Positions 1 through 10,093 are shown, counted from the first letter of the stretch. The stretch: 64,000 bases of DNA from Bacteroidia bacterium (GCA_014378485.1 JACMNO010000012.1:1-64000); one strand, 5' to 3'. Notes: generated from the letters alone by a model not told the origin. Program-made: numbers and translations.

Positions 1-44
1 CAACAAATAAAAATAACCTATATGTTTGATTAAAAACGGCATTT

Positions 45-2783
45 CTATTTGTTTTCAAGTTTTGATATACGGTTTAATAAATCCGTATACTTATCATTTA
101 ATTGTTTAATTTCTGATTTTTGTTCACTAATAATTTCCTGTTGCTCTTTCATACCTTGCAATAAATACAAACCAAAACGGCTATAATCAACCGACCAGGT
201 TTCTTTATTTTCATCTTTTGGTTTATATACCACGCTAGGAAAAAGTTCATACAACTCTTGAACTAAAACTCCAAAATCTTTTTCATTAACTACAAATCCT
301 TTTTCGAGCGGGCCACCATCTTTTGATACAGGTTGATGCATCTGATAATTGTACGTTTTTACCTGCATTAATTTTGATAAAACTTTTTCGTTGAAAGGAA
401 TGATGTTTGATTTAAATCGTTTATCACTAATAGCAAAAGTACCATTAGAGAAAAATTGTCCATTACCATTGATTCGTGCCATAATACGTTGAGCATAAGC
501 ATTATCATATCCTCTAAATTCAAATCCCCTATCGATATTAGCGTTTGCAGCTACTTGAGTAACGTCAGAGGTATTCCAAAAATCAACATGGCTTCTACCT
601 GAATTGCGGTTCATACCAACCGCTAAGCCTCCAACACCATTTATCCAAGTTGTTCCTGGAGCCTGACCGCCAGCCGGGTCAGAATTATAATTGCCGGCGA
701 CAAAATATCCAGAACCCACAGTCAACCTGTGAAGCGGATTATCAGGCAAAGCCGGGTTAATGGTAGTTGATAATCCGTTTGGTAAACCAACACGCACACC
801 ACCACCAGTCGGATTTAAAGATAAAATACCCTCTGTGCCAGCTGTTTCTAATAAATTTGGAGTAGATCCAGCAGTTGTATATGCTTGAATTTGGCACTGA
901 CTTAAGGCTTCTAACCGTAAATGTGAATTAGAATTACCGTCATATACTCTAAAACCGTTATCAGTAAAAGGCCTAATGTTATCACTGTAAATACTATTGA
1001 ATGAACGGCCAACGTTAAAAGAGTTTTGAGGGTACACATTATCAGCAACAAAAGCATCTCCGTTTAAAACATCAAATTTACCCCTTGGATTGGATGTTCC
1101 AACTCCCATTCTTCCATCATTTATAATATCAACCAAAGGTTGCCATACTCCTGCAGGAAATGAACTTGTACCAAAAGTGATTCTATCAATAACGCCAGGA
1201 TCTGAAATATTAAAACGCCACTCAGAGTTATCAGCAGCCGAATTAAATCGAGCCATCCAAAAATCATCTGTATTATTAAATGTATTCGACATGTAAAATT
1301 TATCTCCAATTACATTTAAACCTAGTGTATTTCCAAGTTGGATATTTCCATTTACATGTAATCGTTCTGATGGTGTAGGTGTTAAAATACCTACATTTCC
1401 ATTACTAGCTAATGTTCTAATATATTCTATATTATTAGTTTTAAAAACTAAATCCTGTGCATCTGTTGTTCCTAAAAAATTGGTTCCTGCTATAGTACCA
1501 GCATTACCTAAAAGCTGCCAAGCATCGGCTGCGGCTGGCGTTAAAACAACATCACCATTTACATCAACAGAAAGAGTTTTGCCATTGGCAATAACAGTTG
1601 GTGATGCTGATGTTAAATTTGTAAATCTTAAACCAGATGTATTTGCAATGCCAGATGTTACCTCTAAACGGTTTGCAGGTGTTGCATTACCTATACCCAC
1701 ATTACCGTTTCCTAATGCAGTTAATATACTTGGCCCAGCTGTTGACTGCGCACCACTTGATACATCAAAAGCAACATTTGTTGCTGCCGTGCCGAATACT
1801 TTTACCATTAAACCATTAGCGCTCGGGGCATTGCTACCGTTATAAAACAGACCAGCATATCCTGGGTTAATTAATGTCCATGCGATAGAACTGGCGGTTG
1901 GGCTTTGATTCCAACCCTGACCATCAGAGCCAATAATATTAAGCGCGGTATTCGTAAAAATACCTCCATTTAATAATCTCATACGCTCTATATTATTTGA
2001 TCTAAAAACAAGATCAATATTATCGGTTGTACCTAAAAAATTTATTGCGGCATTAGTACCTGTGTTTCCGAGCAAATTCCAATCATTACTATTTGTAGGA
2101 AACCAAGCTGTTCCATTGTATTGTAAAATTTGTCCGTTAGTAGGAACTACAGAAGATACCGGCGTAGTTTGCAAGCCTACAACTGTTAATGCGGGGTATG
2201 TTCCGCTAACATCATTTGTGCCGGCTGGCAATGGCGGAGCACATAACGATTGCCAAGCAGTTAAAGCACTATTGTAAAAAAACACACAATTTATTGTTAA
2301 ATCATACACCATTAAACCGTTAGATGGCGCAGCGATAGCAATTCGTTGAGCAGTTGTCATCCTTGGAATTAATAATCCACTATTTGTAGAAGCAATTTCT
2401 ACGAGTGATGATAAACTAGGATTAGAAGTGCCAATACCAAAATTACCATTGGCAATAAAACGAGCAACCTCGTTATTATTAGTTTTAAAAATTAAATCAT
2501 TAGCATTAAGAGTTCCCAAAAAATTAGTTGCACCAATGTTTGAGTTTCCATTTATTAACCAATCTGATGGCAATGGAGCAACTAAACTATCATAAATTCT
2601 TCCATTAGGAGTAGTAAATAAATTTCGCACCCCTACTCCAATTAATGTATCTGAGCGTATTGCTCCGCTCACATGTAATTTTGATTGAGGATTATTGTTG
2701 CCAATACCTACATTTTGTGAATAGATATTGAGTGTTGCAATTAATAAAAATAGAATAGTTATTTGATTAAATTTATTCCTCAT
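45..2783 (-). CDS. Tail-fibre-like surface protein with C-terminal S74/endosialidase-chaperone domain
   Basis: Likely secreted repeat-rich surface protein. The chosen start (2783) gives 912 aa beginning MRNKFNQ, followed by a hydrophobic signal segment ending near YSQ. A longer frame opens at 2828, but its extra 15 residues precede the signal peptide and overlap a promoter-like site. The body repeats modules of the type NVGIG..TP, FLGTTDAQDLVFKTNN and GLLIPRM, typical of Bacteroidota tail-fibre-like proteins. The last ~115 residues begin ISDKRFKSNI and end in a coiled coil, matching the intramolecular chaperone (peptidase S74) domain that trimerises and self-cleaves in phage tail spikes. The exact ligand is unknown. 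It is monocistronic; a truncated relative lies just upstream. Confidence 0.8.
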   Translation of the reverse strand: MRNKFNQITILFLLIATLNIYSQNVGIGNNNPQSKLHVSGAIRSDTLIGVGVRNLFTTPNGRIYDSLVAPLPSDWLINGNSNIGATNFLGTLNANDLIFKTNNNEVARFIANGNFGIGTSNPSLSSLVEIASTNSGLLIPRMTTAQRIAIAAPSNGLMVYDLTINCVFFYNSALTAWQSLCAPPLPAGTNDVSGTYPALTVVGLQTTPVSSVVPTNGQILQYNGTAWFPTNSNDWNLLGNTGTNAAINFLGTTDNIDLVFRSNNIERMRLLNGGIFTNTALNIIGSDGQGWNQSPTASSIAWTLINPGYAGLFYNGSNAPSANGLMVKVFGTAATNVAFDVSSGAQSTAGPSILTALGNGNVGIGNATPANRLEVTSGIANTSGLRFTNLTSASPTVIANGKTLSVDVNGDVVLTPAAADAWQLLGNAGTIAGTNFLGTTDAQDLVFKTNNIEYIRTLASNGNVGILTPTPSERLHVNGNIQLGNTLGLNVIGDKFYMSNTFNNTDDFWMARFNSAADNSEWRFNISDPGVIDRITFGTSSFPAGVWQPLVDIINDGRMGVGTSNPRGKFDVLNGDAFVADNVYPQNSFNVGRSFNSIYSDNIRPFTDNGFRVYDGNSNSHLRLEALSQCQIQAYTTAGSTPNLLETAGTEGILSLNPTGGGVRVGLPNGLSTTINPALPDNPLHRLTVGSGYFVAGNYNSDPAGGQAPGTTWINGVGGLAVGMNRNSGRSHVDFWNTSDVTQVAANANIDRGFEFRGYDNAYAQRIMARINGNGQFFSNGTFAISDKRFKSNIIPFNEKVLSKLMQVKTYNYQMHQPVSKDGGPLEKGFVVNEKDFGVLVQELYELFPSVVYKPKDENKETWSVDYSRFGLYLLQGMKEQQEIISEQKSEIKQLNDKYTDLLNRISKLENK

Positions 2784-2797
2784 GACTTTACTTTTTT

Positions 2798-2829
2798 TAA
2801 ATATATGTATAATAAAATTCCTATTCAAA
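2798..2829 (-). promoter_or_regulatory. Bacteroidota-type promoter of the tail-fibre-like gene
   Basis: Reading the minus strand, TTTG (2829-2826), a 20-base spacer, then TATATTTA (2805-2798), one base from the TAnnTTTG consensus, 15 bases before the ATG at 2783. It lies partly inside the end of the truncated relative's reading frame. Seen by eye only. Confidence 0.4.
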
Positions 2830-2991
2830 GCTAATTAATGCAACCCGAAGAATTAACAAACCCTTATTTGTACTCGAAACATCTAATGCAGCGCTTGGGT
2901 CGGCAGCAACACCCGTTAAATTTATACCTACACTCTGGAAAAAAACAGAAAGTGTAGAAATTGTAAGAAACGTAAAAACGTTTTTTTTCAT
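2821..2991 (-). pseudogene. 5' fragment of a second tail-fibre-like protein
   Basis: A 56-codon frame starting ATG at 2991 encodes a signal peptide (MKKNVFTFLT...) followed by VGINLTG, PSAALDVSSTNKGLLI and RVALIS, the standard first module of Bacteroidota tail-fibre-like proteins. It then stops (TAG at 2821) where an intact family member would continue for hundreds of residues. The remainder appears deleted, and the next gene's promoter and start lie right at the break. I read it as the stub of a paralogue left by deletion or recombination, not a functional small protein. Confidence 0.6.
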
Positions 2992-3529
2992 ATTAGTTAT
3001 ATTTAAAAATTACTCTAATTATTATTTAATAAAATTTAGTAAGTTTAAAATAATTTGCAAGCGGTTATAATTAAAAGCTTATGAATGATTATTACGAAAT
3101 TATTATAGTTTACTCTAAAAAAATAAATAATGAATCACAAATAAAAAATTGTTATAACTGTAAATGTAAATAATAAAAAACATCAATTTTGAGGGGAAAG
3201 CCCCCCTTTGATACCTTAGATATTTATTAGTAAATGACTAAAGCTATTAATCTGCTATATAAAATAGCTGTAACTGGCTATTAAAAAAAGGCTTTTAGCC
3301 ATTTAAGAAAGAAGTAACTGATATAGGAGGTAAACTTGCCAGAACAACCGTAAAACAAATAATCGCTGCGTTTTGAAAATCCTATTTTAACGATGATAAC
3401 AATTTTGTTGAAAAAAAATTTTGTCGTGATTTCTAAATCCGCTAATTAACGAGTTATGTCAATTTATTTTTCTGTTACTTTAATTATAGCGCCTGAAAGA
3501 TAAAATCAAAACCACTAAACCTAACCAAC
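2992..3529. other. Long AT-rich intergenic stretch, no gene recognised
   Basis: About 540 bases with no convincing reading frame. Visible items are a short G/C hairpin around 3192-3206 in an otherwise AT-rich stretch and a fragment around 3305-3378 that reads KEVTDIGGKLARTTVKQIIAAF then stop, without start codon or recognised family. Given the pseudogenes on both sides, this may be decayed sequence. Confidence 0.4.
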
Positions 3530-3913
3530 ATGATATCACTTTATTTAAACCTCAATGCTTTTCTTTATTTCTTATTTAGTATTTGGTGCTTTATTAAGTT
3601 TTCGGGAACCTCCCGATTTTTAGGTTATGATTTTTTAAATAACTCCGGCAAAGTTGAATACCTAACTATATACACCGGATTGCAAATGGGTTTCGCTATA
3701 TTTTTAGGTATAAGCGGGTATTTTCAGAGTTTAAGGCTTTCTGGTTTACTATTTTGCGTAGCAATATATATTTGTATAATTGTTACAAGAACAGCATCGG
3801 CCTTATACTATGGTAATTTAACAAGAGCTACTTATTTAGTAGGAGCCTTGGAATACAGTTTAGCAATATGGGGAAGCATTCTTCTTTTTAACCATTTAAA
3901 ACTAATAAATTAA
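3530..3913 (+). CDS. DUF4345-like four-helix membrane protein
   Basis: 127 aa with about four hydrophobic helices. The central YTGLQMGFAIFLGISGY followed by a T-R-T-A stretch near residue 85 resembles the DUF4345 family of small integral membrane proteins of unknown function. ATG start at 3530. Its stop overlaps the ATG of the decayed SpoIIAA-like gene downstream (TAATG), so the two were once translationally coupled. Family assignment is from pattern memory; function unknown. Confidence 0.6.
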   Translation: MISLYLNLNAFLYFLFSIWCFIKFSGTSRFLGYDFLNNSGKVEYLTIYTGLQMGFAIFLGISGYFQSLRLSGLLFCVAIYICIIVTRTASALYYGNLTRATYLVGALEYSLAIWGSILLFNHLKLIN

Positions 3914-4290
3914 TGATAACAATTTATAGAAAATTTACCCAAAAACATGGTTGTCTTTAAAGCTGAAAATAATATCACAGAAGCAGCTTTTAACGATACT
4001 GTTATGCCACATGTAAAACGCTTTATTTAAGAAAAAAATAAGTTAAATCATTTACTCGTACTCGACACTTCAATTAAAAATTTTAGTGCTGGAGAATGGT
4101 TTAAGGATGCTATGATAGGTTTTAAACATTTAATAAAATGGGATCTCGCAGCGATTGCATCTGATTTATAAGCGGAATCAGAATATTTACAGAAATCTTC
4201 AGTATATTAATATCGGGCGAATATAGAGGATTTGAGCTTAAAGATCTTCAATCTGCCATTGATTGGGTTTCAGAAAAAACAAGTGTTTAA
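3913..4290 (+). pseudogene. Decayed SpoIIAA-like (STAS/DUF3478-type) gene
   Basis: Translating across frames recovers a nearly complete SpoIIAA-like protein: IENLPKNMVVFKAENN, VMPHVKRFI, LLVLDTSIKNFSAGEWFKDA, KHLIKWDLAAIASD, then in another frame FTEIFSILISGEYRGFEL and DLQSAIDWVSEKTS. It is broken by a one-base insertion near 3925, an in-frame TAA after HVKRFI (around 4027), a second TAA near 4170 and a further frameshift just after it. The intact family has about 120 residues, some members binding the membrane or STAS partners. Multiple independent lesions argue for a true pseudogene rather than a sequencing error. Confidence 0.75.
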
Positions 4291-4384
4291 TATAGAAAAA
4301 TATACTTTATGTTTATCAGCCTCAAGAATGGTGAAGTTTTAAAATGCAACTACATTAAGATTCAGAATCAACCAAACTTTGAAT

Positions 4385-4663
4385 TTACATTACATGCAGG
4401 TTGTCCAAAGTATCTTTCGTGTAAAAGAAATTAATAAAATTTAACACGCTAAAGTGAGGAATGGAGGTAGCTCCACGGTATGAAGTAGTTGATTTTACAA
4501 CTCTCTCAGCAACGATTTTGGATTTTTCAGGTTGAGCTTTTACAATTTGAGGGTGTTTCACACAATCTTTAGGTTGCTGTTGAACCTTAAGGTGTGGCTG
4601 TGTTGCTTGCATTTTAAACAAACACACAAATAAGAAAAAGTAAATAAAAACAACTGCTTTCAT
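4385..4663 (-). CDS. Small putative secreted protein, unknown
   Basis: 92 aa with an N-terminal hydrophobic segment (MKAVVFIYFFLFVCLF) that could be a signal peptide, then a basic Gln/Pro/Lys-rich stretch with no recognised motif. ATG at 4663. It lies between decayed genes and recG, so it may itself be a remnant or a spurious frame. No function proposed. Confidence 0.4.
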   Translation of the reverse strand: MKAVVFIYFFLFVCLFKMQATQPHLKVQQQPKDCVKHPQIVKAQPEKSKIVAERVVKSTTSYRGATSIPHFSVLNFINFFYTKDTLDNLHVM

Positions 4664-4744
4664 TTGTTATAATTTTAGCTAATCAAAAATAAACCTTTTT
4701 TTGGAATAAACAAATATCCAAAAATACTGATTTATACGTTGGCA

Positions 4745-6853
4745 TTATCCTATTTTACTCCAGGAAGATCTTGTTTTACCCTGATACTGAAGCTGATTAA
4801 TCAATAACTGGTTCTCCTGACCTGATAATTCAGGGTCTTCGTTTAAAATAGCTTGCGCTGAGGAGCGCGCCAATTGTAAAATCTGTCCATCCTGCGCCAG
4901 ATCAGCAATTTTAAGATCCATTACCCCACTCTGCTGCGTTCCGTCAAGATCTCCCGGACCTCTTAATTTCAAATCCACTTCACTGATCTCAAAACCATCA
5001 TTGGTCCTTACCATGGTTTCCATCCGCAATTTACTATCTGCTCCCAGTTTATAGGAAGTCATTAAAATACAATAGGATTTATCAGCTCCACGCCCTACTC
5101 TGCCTCTTAATTGATGTAATTGAGAAAGTCCGAAACGCTCAGCACTCTCAATTACCATCATTGTTGCATTTGGAATATTGACCCCAACCTCTATTACTGT
5201 GGTAGCAACCATAATCTGGGTTTCTTTTTTTATAAAACGCTGCATTTCAAACTCCTTTTCCGCCGGTTTTAATTTTCCATGTACAATACTGATTTGATAC
5301 TGCGGTGGTTTAAAATCATCCAATAAAGCTTCATAACCATGCTGAAGATTCTGGTAATCCATTTTTTCACTTTCTTGTATCAAAGGGAAAACAATATAAA
5401 CCTGTCTACTCAAAGCAATTTGCTCTTTCATAAAACCAATAAGGCGCAAGCGCTGGCTTTCCATAAAATGCATCGTAGTAATTGGCTTTCTTCCGGGCGG
5501 CAATTCATCAATCACAGAAGTATCCAAATCACCATACAAAGTCATTGCTAACGTTCTAGGAATTGGCGTAGCCGTCATAATTAAAACATGAGGAGGCTGT
5601 GTGTTTTTTTTATGCATTTTTCCGCGCTGAGCTACCCCAAAACGGTGTTGCTCATCAATAACAACTAATCCAAGGTTTTTAAATACAACCACATCTTCAA
5701 TTAAGGCATGCGTCCCTATTAAAATATGAATTGCTCCTGATTGCAAATCGAGGTGCAACTCTCGCCTGGCTTTTGTTTTAGTTGAACCTGTTAAAATAGC
5801 CACCTTTAAACCCATTGGCTCTAATAATTCTGAAATGGTTACGAAATGTTGCTTTGCTAATATTTCCGTAGGAGCCATTAAGCAGGCTTGAAATCCATTA
5901 TCAATGGCCAACAGCATACTTAACAAAGCCACCAATGTTTTACCACTTCCTACATCGCCTTGCACTAACCTGCTCATTTGCTTTCCCGAGCCCATGTCAA
6001 TGCGTATTTCTTTCACAACTCTTTTTTGAGCATTGGTTAATTGAAAAGGCAAATGATGATTGTAAAAATTATTAAACGCATCACCCACTTTATTAAATAC
6101 AAAGCCCTGAACCGTTTGATGCCTTACTAAATTACTTCTTAATAGTTTTAACTGAACATAAAACAATTCTTCAAACTTTAACCGAAATTTTGCTCGCTCC
6201 AATTTTTCTTTTGAATCGGGAAAATGAATTTGTTTTAAAGCTTCCAACCTTGAGAGTAAATTAGAATCACTGATAATAGTTGGTGTAAGTGATTCTATGA
6301 TATTCTGATCATTCAATTGTATGGTCAGTATCCGTAAACATTTTCTGAGTCCATCACTATCCAGGTTTCTGAATTTTAATTTTTCGGTGCTATTGTAAAC
6401 CGATTGAAACGAAGACTGATTAGCTAACAGTTCAGGAGTTACCACATCAATTTCCGGATGCGCCATATTGAAACGACCCATAAAAGATGTTGCTTTCCCG
6501 TAAACAATATACTCCGTATTAGATTTCAGTTTTTCAGCCATCCATTTTGCTCCCTGAAACCAAACCAGTTCAATGATTCCTGAACTGTCCCGCAATTTTG
6601 CTACAAGCCTTCTGGTACGTTTTTCTCCAACAAAATCAATTTCCACAATTAAACCTCTTAACTGATAATAAACCGAATCTTCGGTAACGTCTCTGATGCT
6701 TTGAAAATGTGTCCTATCAACATACCTGAAAGGATAATGAGTAATCAAATCTTTATAATTGAAAATAAACAATTCCTTTTGCAATACTTCCGCACGCTGC
6801 GGACCAATACCTTTAAGGTATCCGATGGGTGTATCTAAAAAAGAATTATTCAT
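4745..6853 (-). CDS. recG: ATP-dependent DNA helicase RecG
   Basis: RecG reverses and restarts stalled replication forks and branch-migrates Holliday junctions. The chosen start (MNNSFLDTPIGYLKGIG, 6853) gives 702 aa, close to the family's usual size; the longer frame from 6922 adds 23 residues unlike RecG. Order: N-terminal wedge/OB region, Walker A GDVGSGKT near residue 300, DEQH box (VVIDEQHRFG) near 400, motif TATPIPRT, motif V/VI region with ATTVIEVGVNIPNA and QLRGRVGRG, and a C-terminal TRG-like segment. Complete and apparently functional. It is divergently transcribed from the barrel-like gene at 6942. Confidence 0.97.
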   Translation of the reverse strand: MNNSFLDTPIGYLKGIGPQRAEVLQKELFIFNYKDLITHYPFRYVDRTHFQSIRDVTEDSVYYQLRGLIVEIDFVGEKRTRRLVAKLRDSSGIIELVWFQGAKWMAEKLKSNTEYIVYGKATSFMGRFNMAHPEIDVVTPELLANQSSFQSVYNSTEKLKFRNLDSDGLRKCLRILTIQLNDQNIIESLTPTIISDSNLLSRLEALKQIHFPDSKEKLERAKFRLKFEELFYVQLKLLRSNLVRHQTVQGFVFNKVGDAFNNFYNHHLPFQLTNAQKRVVKEIRIDMGSGKQMSRLVQGDVGSGKTLVALLSMLLAIDNGFQACLMAPTEILAKQHFVTISELLEPMGLKVAILTGSTKTKARRELHLDLQSGAIHILIGTHALIEDVVVFKNLGLVVIDEQHRFGVAQRGKMHKKNTQPPHVLIMTATPIPRTLAMTLYGDLDTSVIDELPPGRKPITTMHFMESQRLRLIGFMKEQIALSRQVYIVFPLIQESEKMDYQNLQHGYEALLDDFKPPQYQISIVHGKLKPAEKEFEMQRFIKKETQIMVATTVIEVGVNIPNATMMVIESAERFGLSQLHQLRGRVGRGADKSYCILMTSYKLGADSKLRMETMVRTNDGFEISEVDLKLRGPGDLDGTQQSGVMDLKIADLAQDGQILQLARSSAQAILNEDPELSGQENQLLINQLQYQGKTRSSWSKIG

Positions 6854-6929
6854 AAAGCCCCACAAAATTACTACACACAGACTGTTAATACAATTTTGTA
6901 TGCCTGATTTATAAACAATCAATACAAGC

Positions 6930-6937
6930 TATTTTTG
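6930..6937 (+). promoter_or_regulatory. Possible -7 box (TATTTTTG) just before the 6942 gene
   Basis: A perfect TAnnTTTG match only four bases before the GTG start at 6942. If used, the mRNA leader would be very short. No good TTTG box is found about 20 bases upstream, so support is weak. Confidence 0.25.
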
Positions 6938-6941
6938 TAAA

Positions 6942-7610
6942 GTGAAGATTCGTATCATCATATTATTACTTTTTGTTTGCTTTTCAATGAAAGGCCAATT
7001 TTTAGATACATTCAAAGTTTTTTTACGTTCGAAGCCAAGTATTGATGCACGTTTAGAATCACGTTATTCATTTTTAAACAATTCTCCAACTAAAGTTACC
7101 GGTGTTAGATTAGGTTTAAGTTTTAGAAGAAAATTACGCGTTGGCATAGGATACAGTTGGTTAAGCACGGATGTGGTAGACAAAAAACTGATCACAGATG
7201 CCTATGGGAAGATTAGATATGCAGATGATTATTTCAAATTCGGGTACTTTTGTTACTATGCCGATTTTGTATTTCATAAAACAAAACGCTGGCAACTGAG
7301 TGTTCCTATACAGGTTGGTACCGGAATGTACTGGACGCAATATAACGACGGACTTAAAAACATTAAATCTAAAAAGCGACTTTTACTGTTTTACGAACCC
7401 GGAATTACAGTTCAGTTTAAAATCACCAAATGGTGTGGTGTAGGATTGGATGTTTGTGCAAGGCTTGCTTTAAGAAATACCAATTATGTTGGAGAAAAAT
7501 TAAATTCATTTGTATTAGCCCCAAAACTGATGATCTGGTTTGATCAGATCTTTTATATGTCCGTGCCAAAATCCAAGCTCGCCAAAAAATACGGTCCTGC
7601 TTATTGGTAA
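6942..7610 (+). CDS. Putative outer-membrane beta-barrel-type protein
   Basis: 222 aa with GTG start, a signal peptide (KIRIIILLLFVCFSMKGQF) and alternating aromatic/hydrophobic strands such as VTGVRLGLSFRRKLRVGIGYSWL, which suggest an outer-membrane or periplasmic beta-structured protein. No catalytic motif is recognised. It is flanked by recG (divergent) and the 244-bp fold-back repeat. Function unknown. Confidence 0.65.
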   Translation: MKIRIIILLLFVCFSMKGQFLDTFKVFLRSKPSIDARLESRYSFLNNSPTKVTGVRLGLSFRRKLRVGIGYSWLSTDVVDKKLITDAYGKIRYADDYFKFGYFCYYADFVFHKTKRWQLSVPIQVGTGMYWTQYNDGLKNIKSKKRLLLFYEPGITVQFKITKWCGVGLDVCARLALRNTNYVGEKLNSFVLAPKLMIWFDQIFYMSVPKSKLAKKYGPAYW

Positions 7611-7623
7611 AATACATTTTTTA

Positions 7624-7867
7624 ATTTGGGCGTACCCGGCGGTGGCCGGGGCAGGCTGTCACTTCAAGCTTTTACGCACTGCGTTTGTAAAAGGCTTTAC
7701 GTTTGCATCCTTCACGCACATTATTTCTTGTGCAAGAACATAAATTTCTCAATGGTAAATTAATTAGCGTGAAGGATTGAAGTGTAAATCCTTTTTGCCT
7801 GCCTTTTGCAAAAAGATTGGAACGTAAAGCCGGACCTCGCCGCCTCTTTGCGAGGACACGCCCAAAT
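7624..7867. repeat. 244-bp fold-back intergenic element with nested inverted repeats
   Basis: The element begins ATTTGGGCGT (7624-7633) and ends with its exact complement ACGCCCAAAT (7858-7867). Inside lie GGCTTTACG (7693-7701) against CGTAAAGCC (7823-7831) and ATCCTTCACGC (7707-7717) against GCGTGAAGGAT (7767-7777), so the three pairs nest into one long hairpin. It is clearly richer in G+C than its surroundings and codes for nothing recognisable. It resembles dispersed palindromic intergenic elements that I recall from Bacteroidota genomes. It could act as a terminator for the upstream gene or be a non-autonomous mobile element. Confidence 0.7.
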
Positions 7868-7949
7868 GATCTTAATTACGAATGCTACAATTTATAGCAT
7901 TTAACTAAGCCGAAATAGCGTATTTTTACAATACTAAAACAGTAAAGTA

Positions 7950-8978
7950 ATGAACGAAAATTTAGACGCTAATAATGAAAAACAAAGCGGCACTGACAGG
8001 GAATACGAAAAAGCCCTGCGTCCCGTTGAGTTTAATGATTTTAGCGGTCAGGAATCCGTTGTAGATAATTTACTGGTATTTGTTCAGGCAGCAAAAAAAA
8101 GAGAAGAAGCATTGGATCATGTTTTATTGCATGGCCCTCCCGGCTTAGGGAAAACCACCTTAGCGCATATCATATCAAACGATCTTGGGGTTAATTTAAG
8201 AGTTACCAGCGGACCTGTGTTGGATAAACCGGGCGATTTAGCAGGGCTTTTAACTAATTTGGAACCTTTTGATGTGTTGTTTATAGATGAGATTCATCGT
8301 TTGAGCCCCATTGTAGAAGAGTATTTATATTCTGCTATGGAAGATTATAAAATCGATATTATGATTGATAGTGGGCCAAATGCAAGAACAGTTCAAATCA
8401 AGTTAAACCCATTTACCTTAGTAGGCGCAACCACGCGAAGCGGTTTACTCACCGCGCCTTTAAGAGCACGATTTGGAATTACAGCACGTTTAAATTATTA
8501 TGACAGTAAAGTATTAACCGGAATTGTACAGCGCAGCTCGGCTATTTTAGGAGTTGAAATTGCAGACGAAGCCGCCTTTGAAATTGCCCGCAGAAGCCGT
8601 GGAACTCCAAGGATAGCAAATGCATTATTAAGACGTATGAGGGATTTTGCCCAAATAAAAGGAGATGGTACCATTACGATTGATATTGCCACCTATGGAT
8701 TGAAAGCATTAAATGTTGATAAGCATGGCCTGGATGAAATGGATATTCGCATTTTATCAGCCATCATCGATAAATTTAAAGGCGGGCCTGTTGGTATTAC
8801 CACTATCAGTACAGCTGTTGGTGAAGAATCAGGAACAATCGAAGAAGTGTATGAACCGTTTCTGATACAAGAAGGTTATTTGGCAAGAACCCCAAGGGGC
8901 CGTGAAGCAACCGAAAAAGCATACAAGCATTTAGGGAAATCGCACAGAGGTAGATTGGGTGGCTTATTTGAAGATTAA
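7950..8978 (+). CDS. ruvB: Holliday junction branch migration helicase RuvB
   Basis: The motor of the RuvAB complex, which moves Holliday junctions during recombinational repair. 342 aa, normal for the family. Walker [10 protein letters not shown] at residues 61-69, Walker B FIDEIHRL near 113, sensor GATTRSGLL and arginine finger region LRARFG, then the C-terminal winged helix with [20 protein letters not shown] start at 7950. Its stop overlaps the convergent permease gene's stop by four bases. ruvA and ruvC are not in the window. Confidence 0.98.
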   Translation: MNENLDANNEKQSGTDREYEKALRPVEFNDFSGQESVVDNLLVFVQAAKKREEALDHVLLHGPPGLGKTTLAHIISNDLGVNLRVTSGPVLDKPGDLAGLLTNLEPFDVLFIDEIHRLSPIVEEYLYSAMEDYKIDIMIDSGPNARTVQIKLNPFTLVGATTRSGLLTAPLRARFGITARLNYYDSKVLTGIVQRSSAILGVEIADEAAFEIARRSRGTPRIANALLRRMRDFAQIKGDGTITIDIATYGLKALNVDKHGLDEMDIRILSAIIDKFKGGPVGITTISTAVGEESGTIEEVYEPFLIQEGYLARTPRGREATEKAYKHLGKSHRGRLGGLFED

Positions 8979-10093
8979 TCCTTCATCTCTTTTTTAATAA
9001 AATATTTATCAATAAACCGTTTACTGTAAACTAATGGCAATCCCATTTCCAAAACATTTTCTTTGGTTTTTATTTCTGGAGTAAGATTATGATAATCTGC
9101 ATAATATATCTTCAACAAAATCATGAAATACGAAATTAATAATGGCCCAAAAATGAGGCCGGTTATTCCCAAATATTCCAATCCTAAAATAATACCTAAC
9201 ACCGTAACAACAGGATGAACATCGGCCATTCTTTTGGCCAGTAAAAAACGGATTACATTATCCATACTTCCCATAATAACAACGCTCCATGCTACAACTA
9301 TAAATCCCTGCATGGTATGGCCGGTTATAAACAAATAAATACAAACAGGCAACCAAATAATACCAGTTCCAACAATAGGAATAATAGAAGCAAAACCAGT
9401 TAAAATAGCCCAAAAACCAGCTTCAGGAACTCCAGTCATTAAATAAATAAAGTAGGCAAAAAAGCCCTGAACCACTGCAATAAGCGGAATACCTATCGCG
9501 TTACTGAATGTTTGTGCTTTGAGTTCTTCCCCAAACATTTTGATTTTACTTTTTTTAAATGGAAGTGACAATATAATTGAAGCTTCCATTCGGTTAAAAT
9601 TGATCAGCATAAAATATAAAAAGAAATAAAGCATCACAATAGAAGAGAAAAAAGCGAGTCCCTGGTTCAATGCTCCTGAAAATACTTTTGTACTTTCTGC
9701 TTTTACCATATCAATATTTTTAACTGTCATTATTTTAATCCCATACTTGTGCTGTAAAGTCGAATCCATTTGATGTACATAAGGCATTAAAGCATCAGGA
9801 TTGGACGCTACCGGAATTACCTTATTATACACCATAGAAACAAAAAAGGTGATTGGCAATAAGATAATAAAAAAAGATACAAGGTTAATTAAAATAGCAG
9901 CATAACTTTTTTTCCACTTTTTTTCATTCACTAATTTATGCATCCACCCCTTAAATAAAACGTAGAATATTATGCTACCCAAAAAAGCGGTAAAGTATTC
10001 TTTTAATGAAAATAAAAGCAATAATCCAAATAAAATAATAATGATTGTAAAAATGCTTTTATTAAAATTAAATACCGGTTTTGTTTCTTCCAT
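8975..10093 (-). CDS. AI-2E family (PerM-like) permease
   Basis: 372-aa integral membrane protein with about eight hydrophobic segments in the AI-2E/PerM arrangement: an N-terminal pair, a soluble loop around residues 90-150, then a C-terminal helix bundle including [29 protein letters not shown], the conserved family signature. Members export small molecules or ions; one E. coli relative was named for autoinducer-2 export, while others act as Na+/H+ antiporters. The substrate here is not evident. Convergent with ruvB; start ATG at 10093. Confidence 0.88.
   Translation of the reverse strand: MEETKPVFNFNKSIFTIIIILFGLLLLFSLKEYFTAFLGSIIFYVLFKGWMHKLVNEKKWKKSYAAILINLVSFFIILLPITFFVSMVYNKVIPVASNPDALMPYVHQMDSTLQHKYGIKIMTVKNIDMVKAESTKVFSGALNQGLAFFSSIVMLYFFLYFMLINFNRMEASIILSLPFKKSKIKMFGEELKAQTFSNAIGIPLIAVVQGFFAYFIYLMTGVPEAGFWAILTGFASIIPIVGTGIIWLPVCIYLFITGHTMQGFIVVAWSVVIMGSMDNVIRFLLAKRMADVHPVVTVLGIILGLEYLGITGLIFGPLLISYFMILLKIYYADYHNLTPEIKTKENVLEMGLPLVYSKRFIDKYFIKKEMKD

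Noticed and set aside
1480..1845. Long plus-strand frame inside the tail-fibre-like gene
   Set aside because: Shadow of the real minus-strand gene; low-complexity composition and no start context.
3181..3215. Terminator-like G/C hairpin
   Set aside because: Stem of only four or five pairs with no clear T-run and no gene ending nearby.
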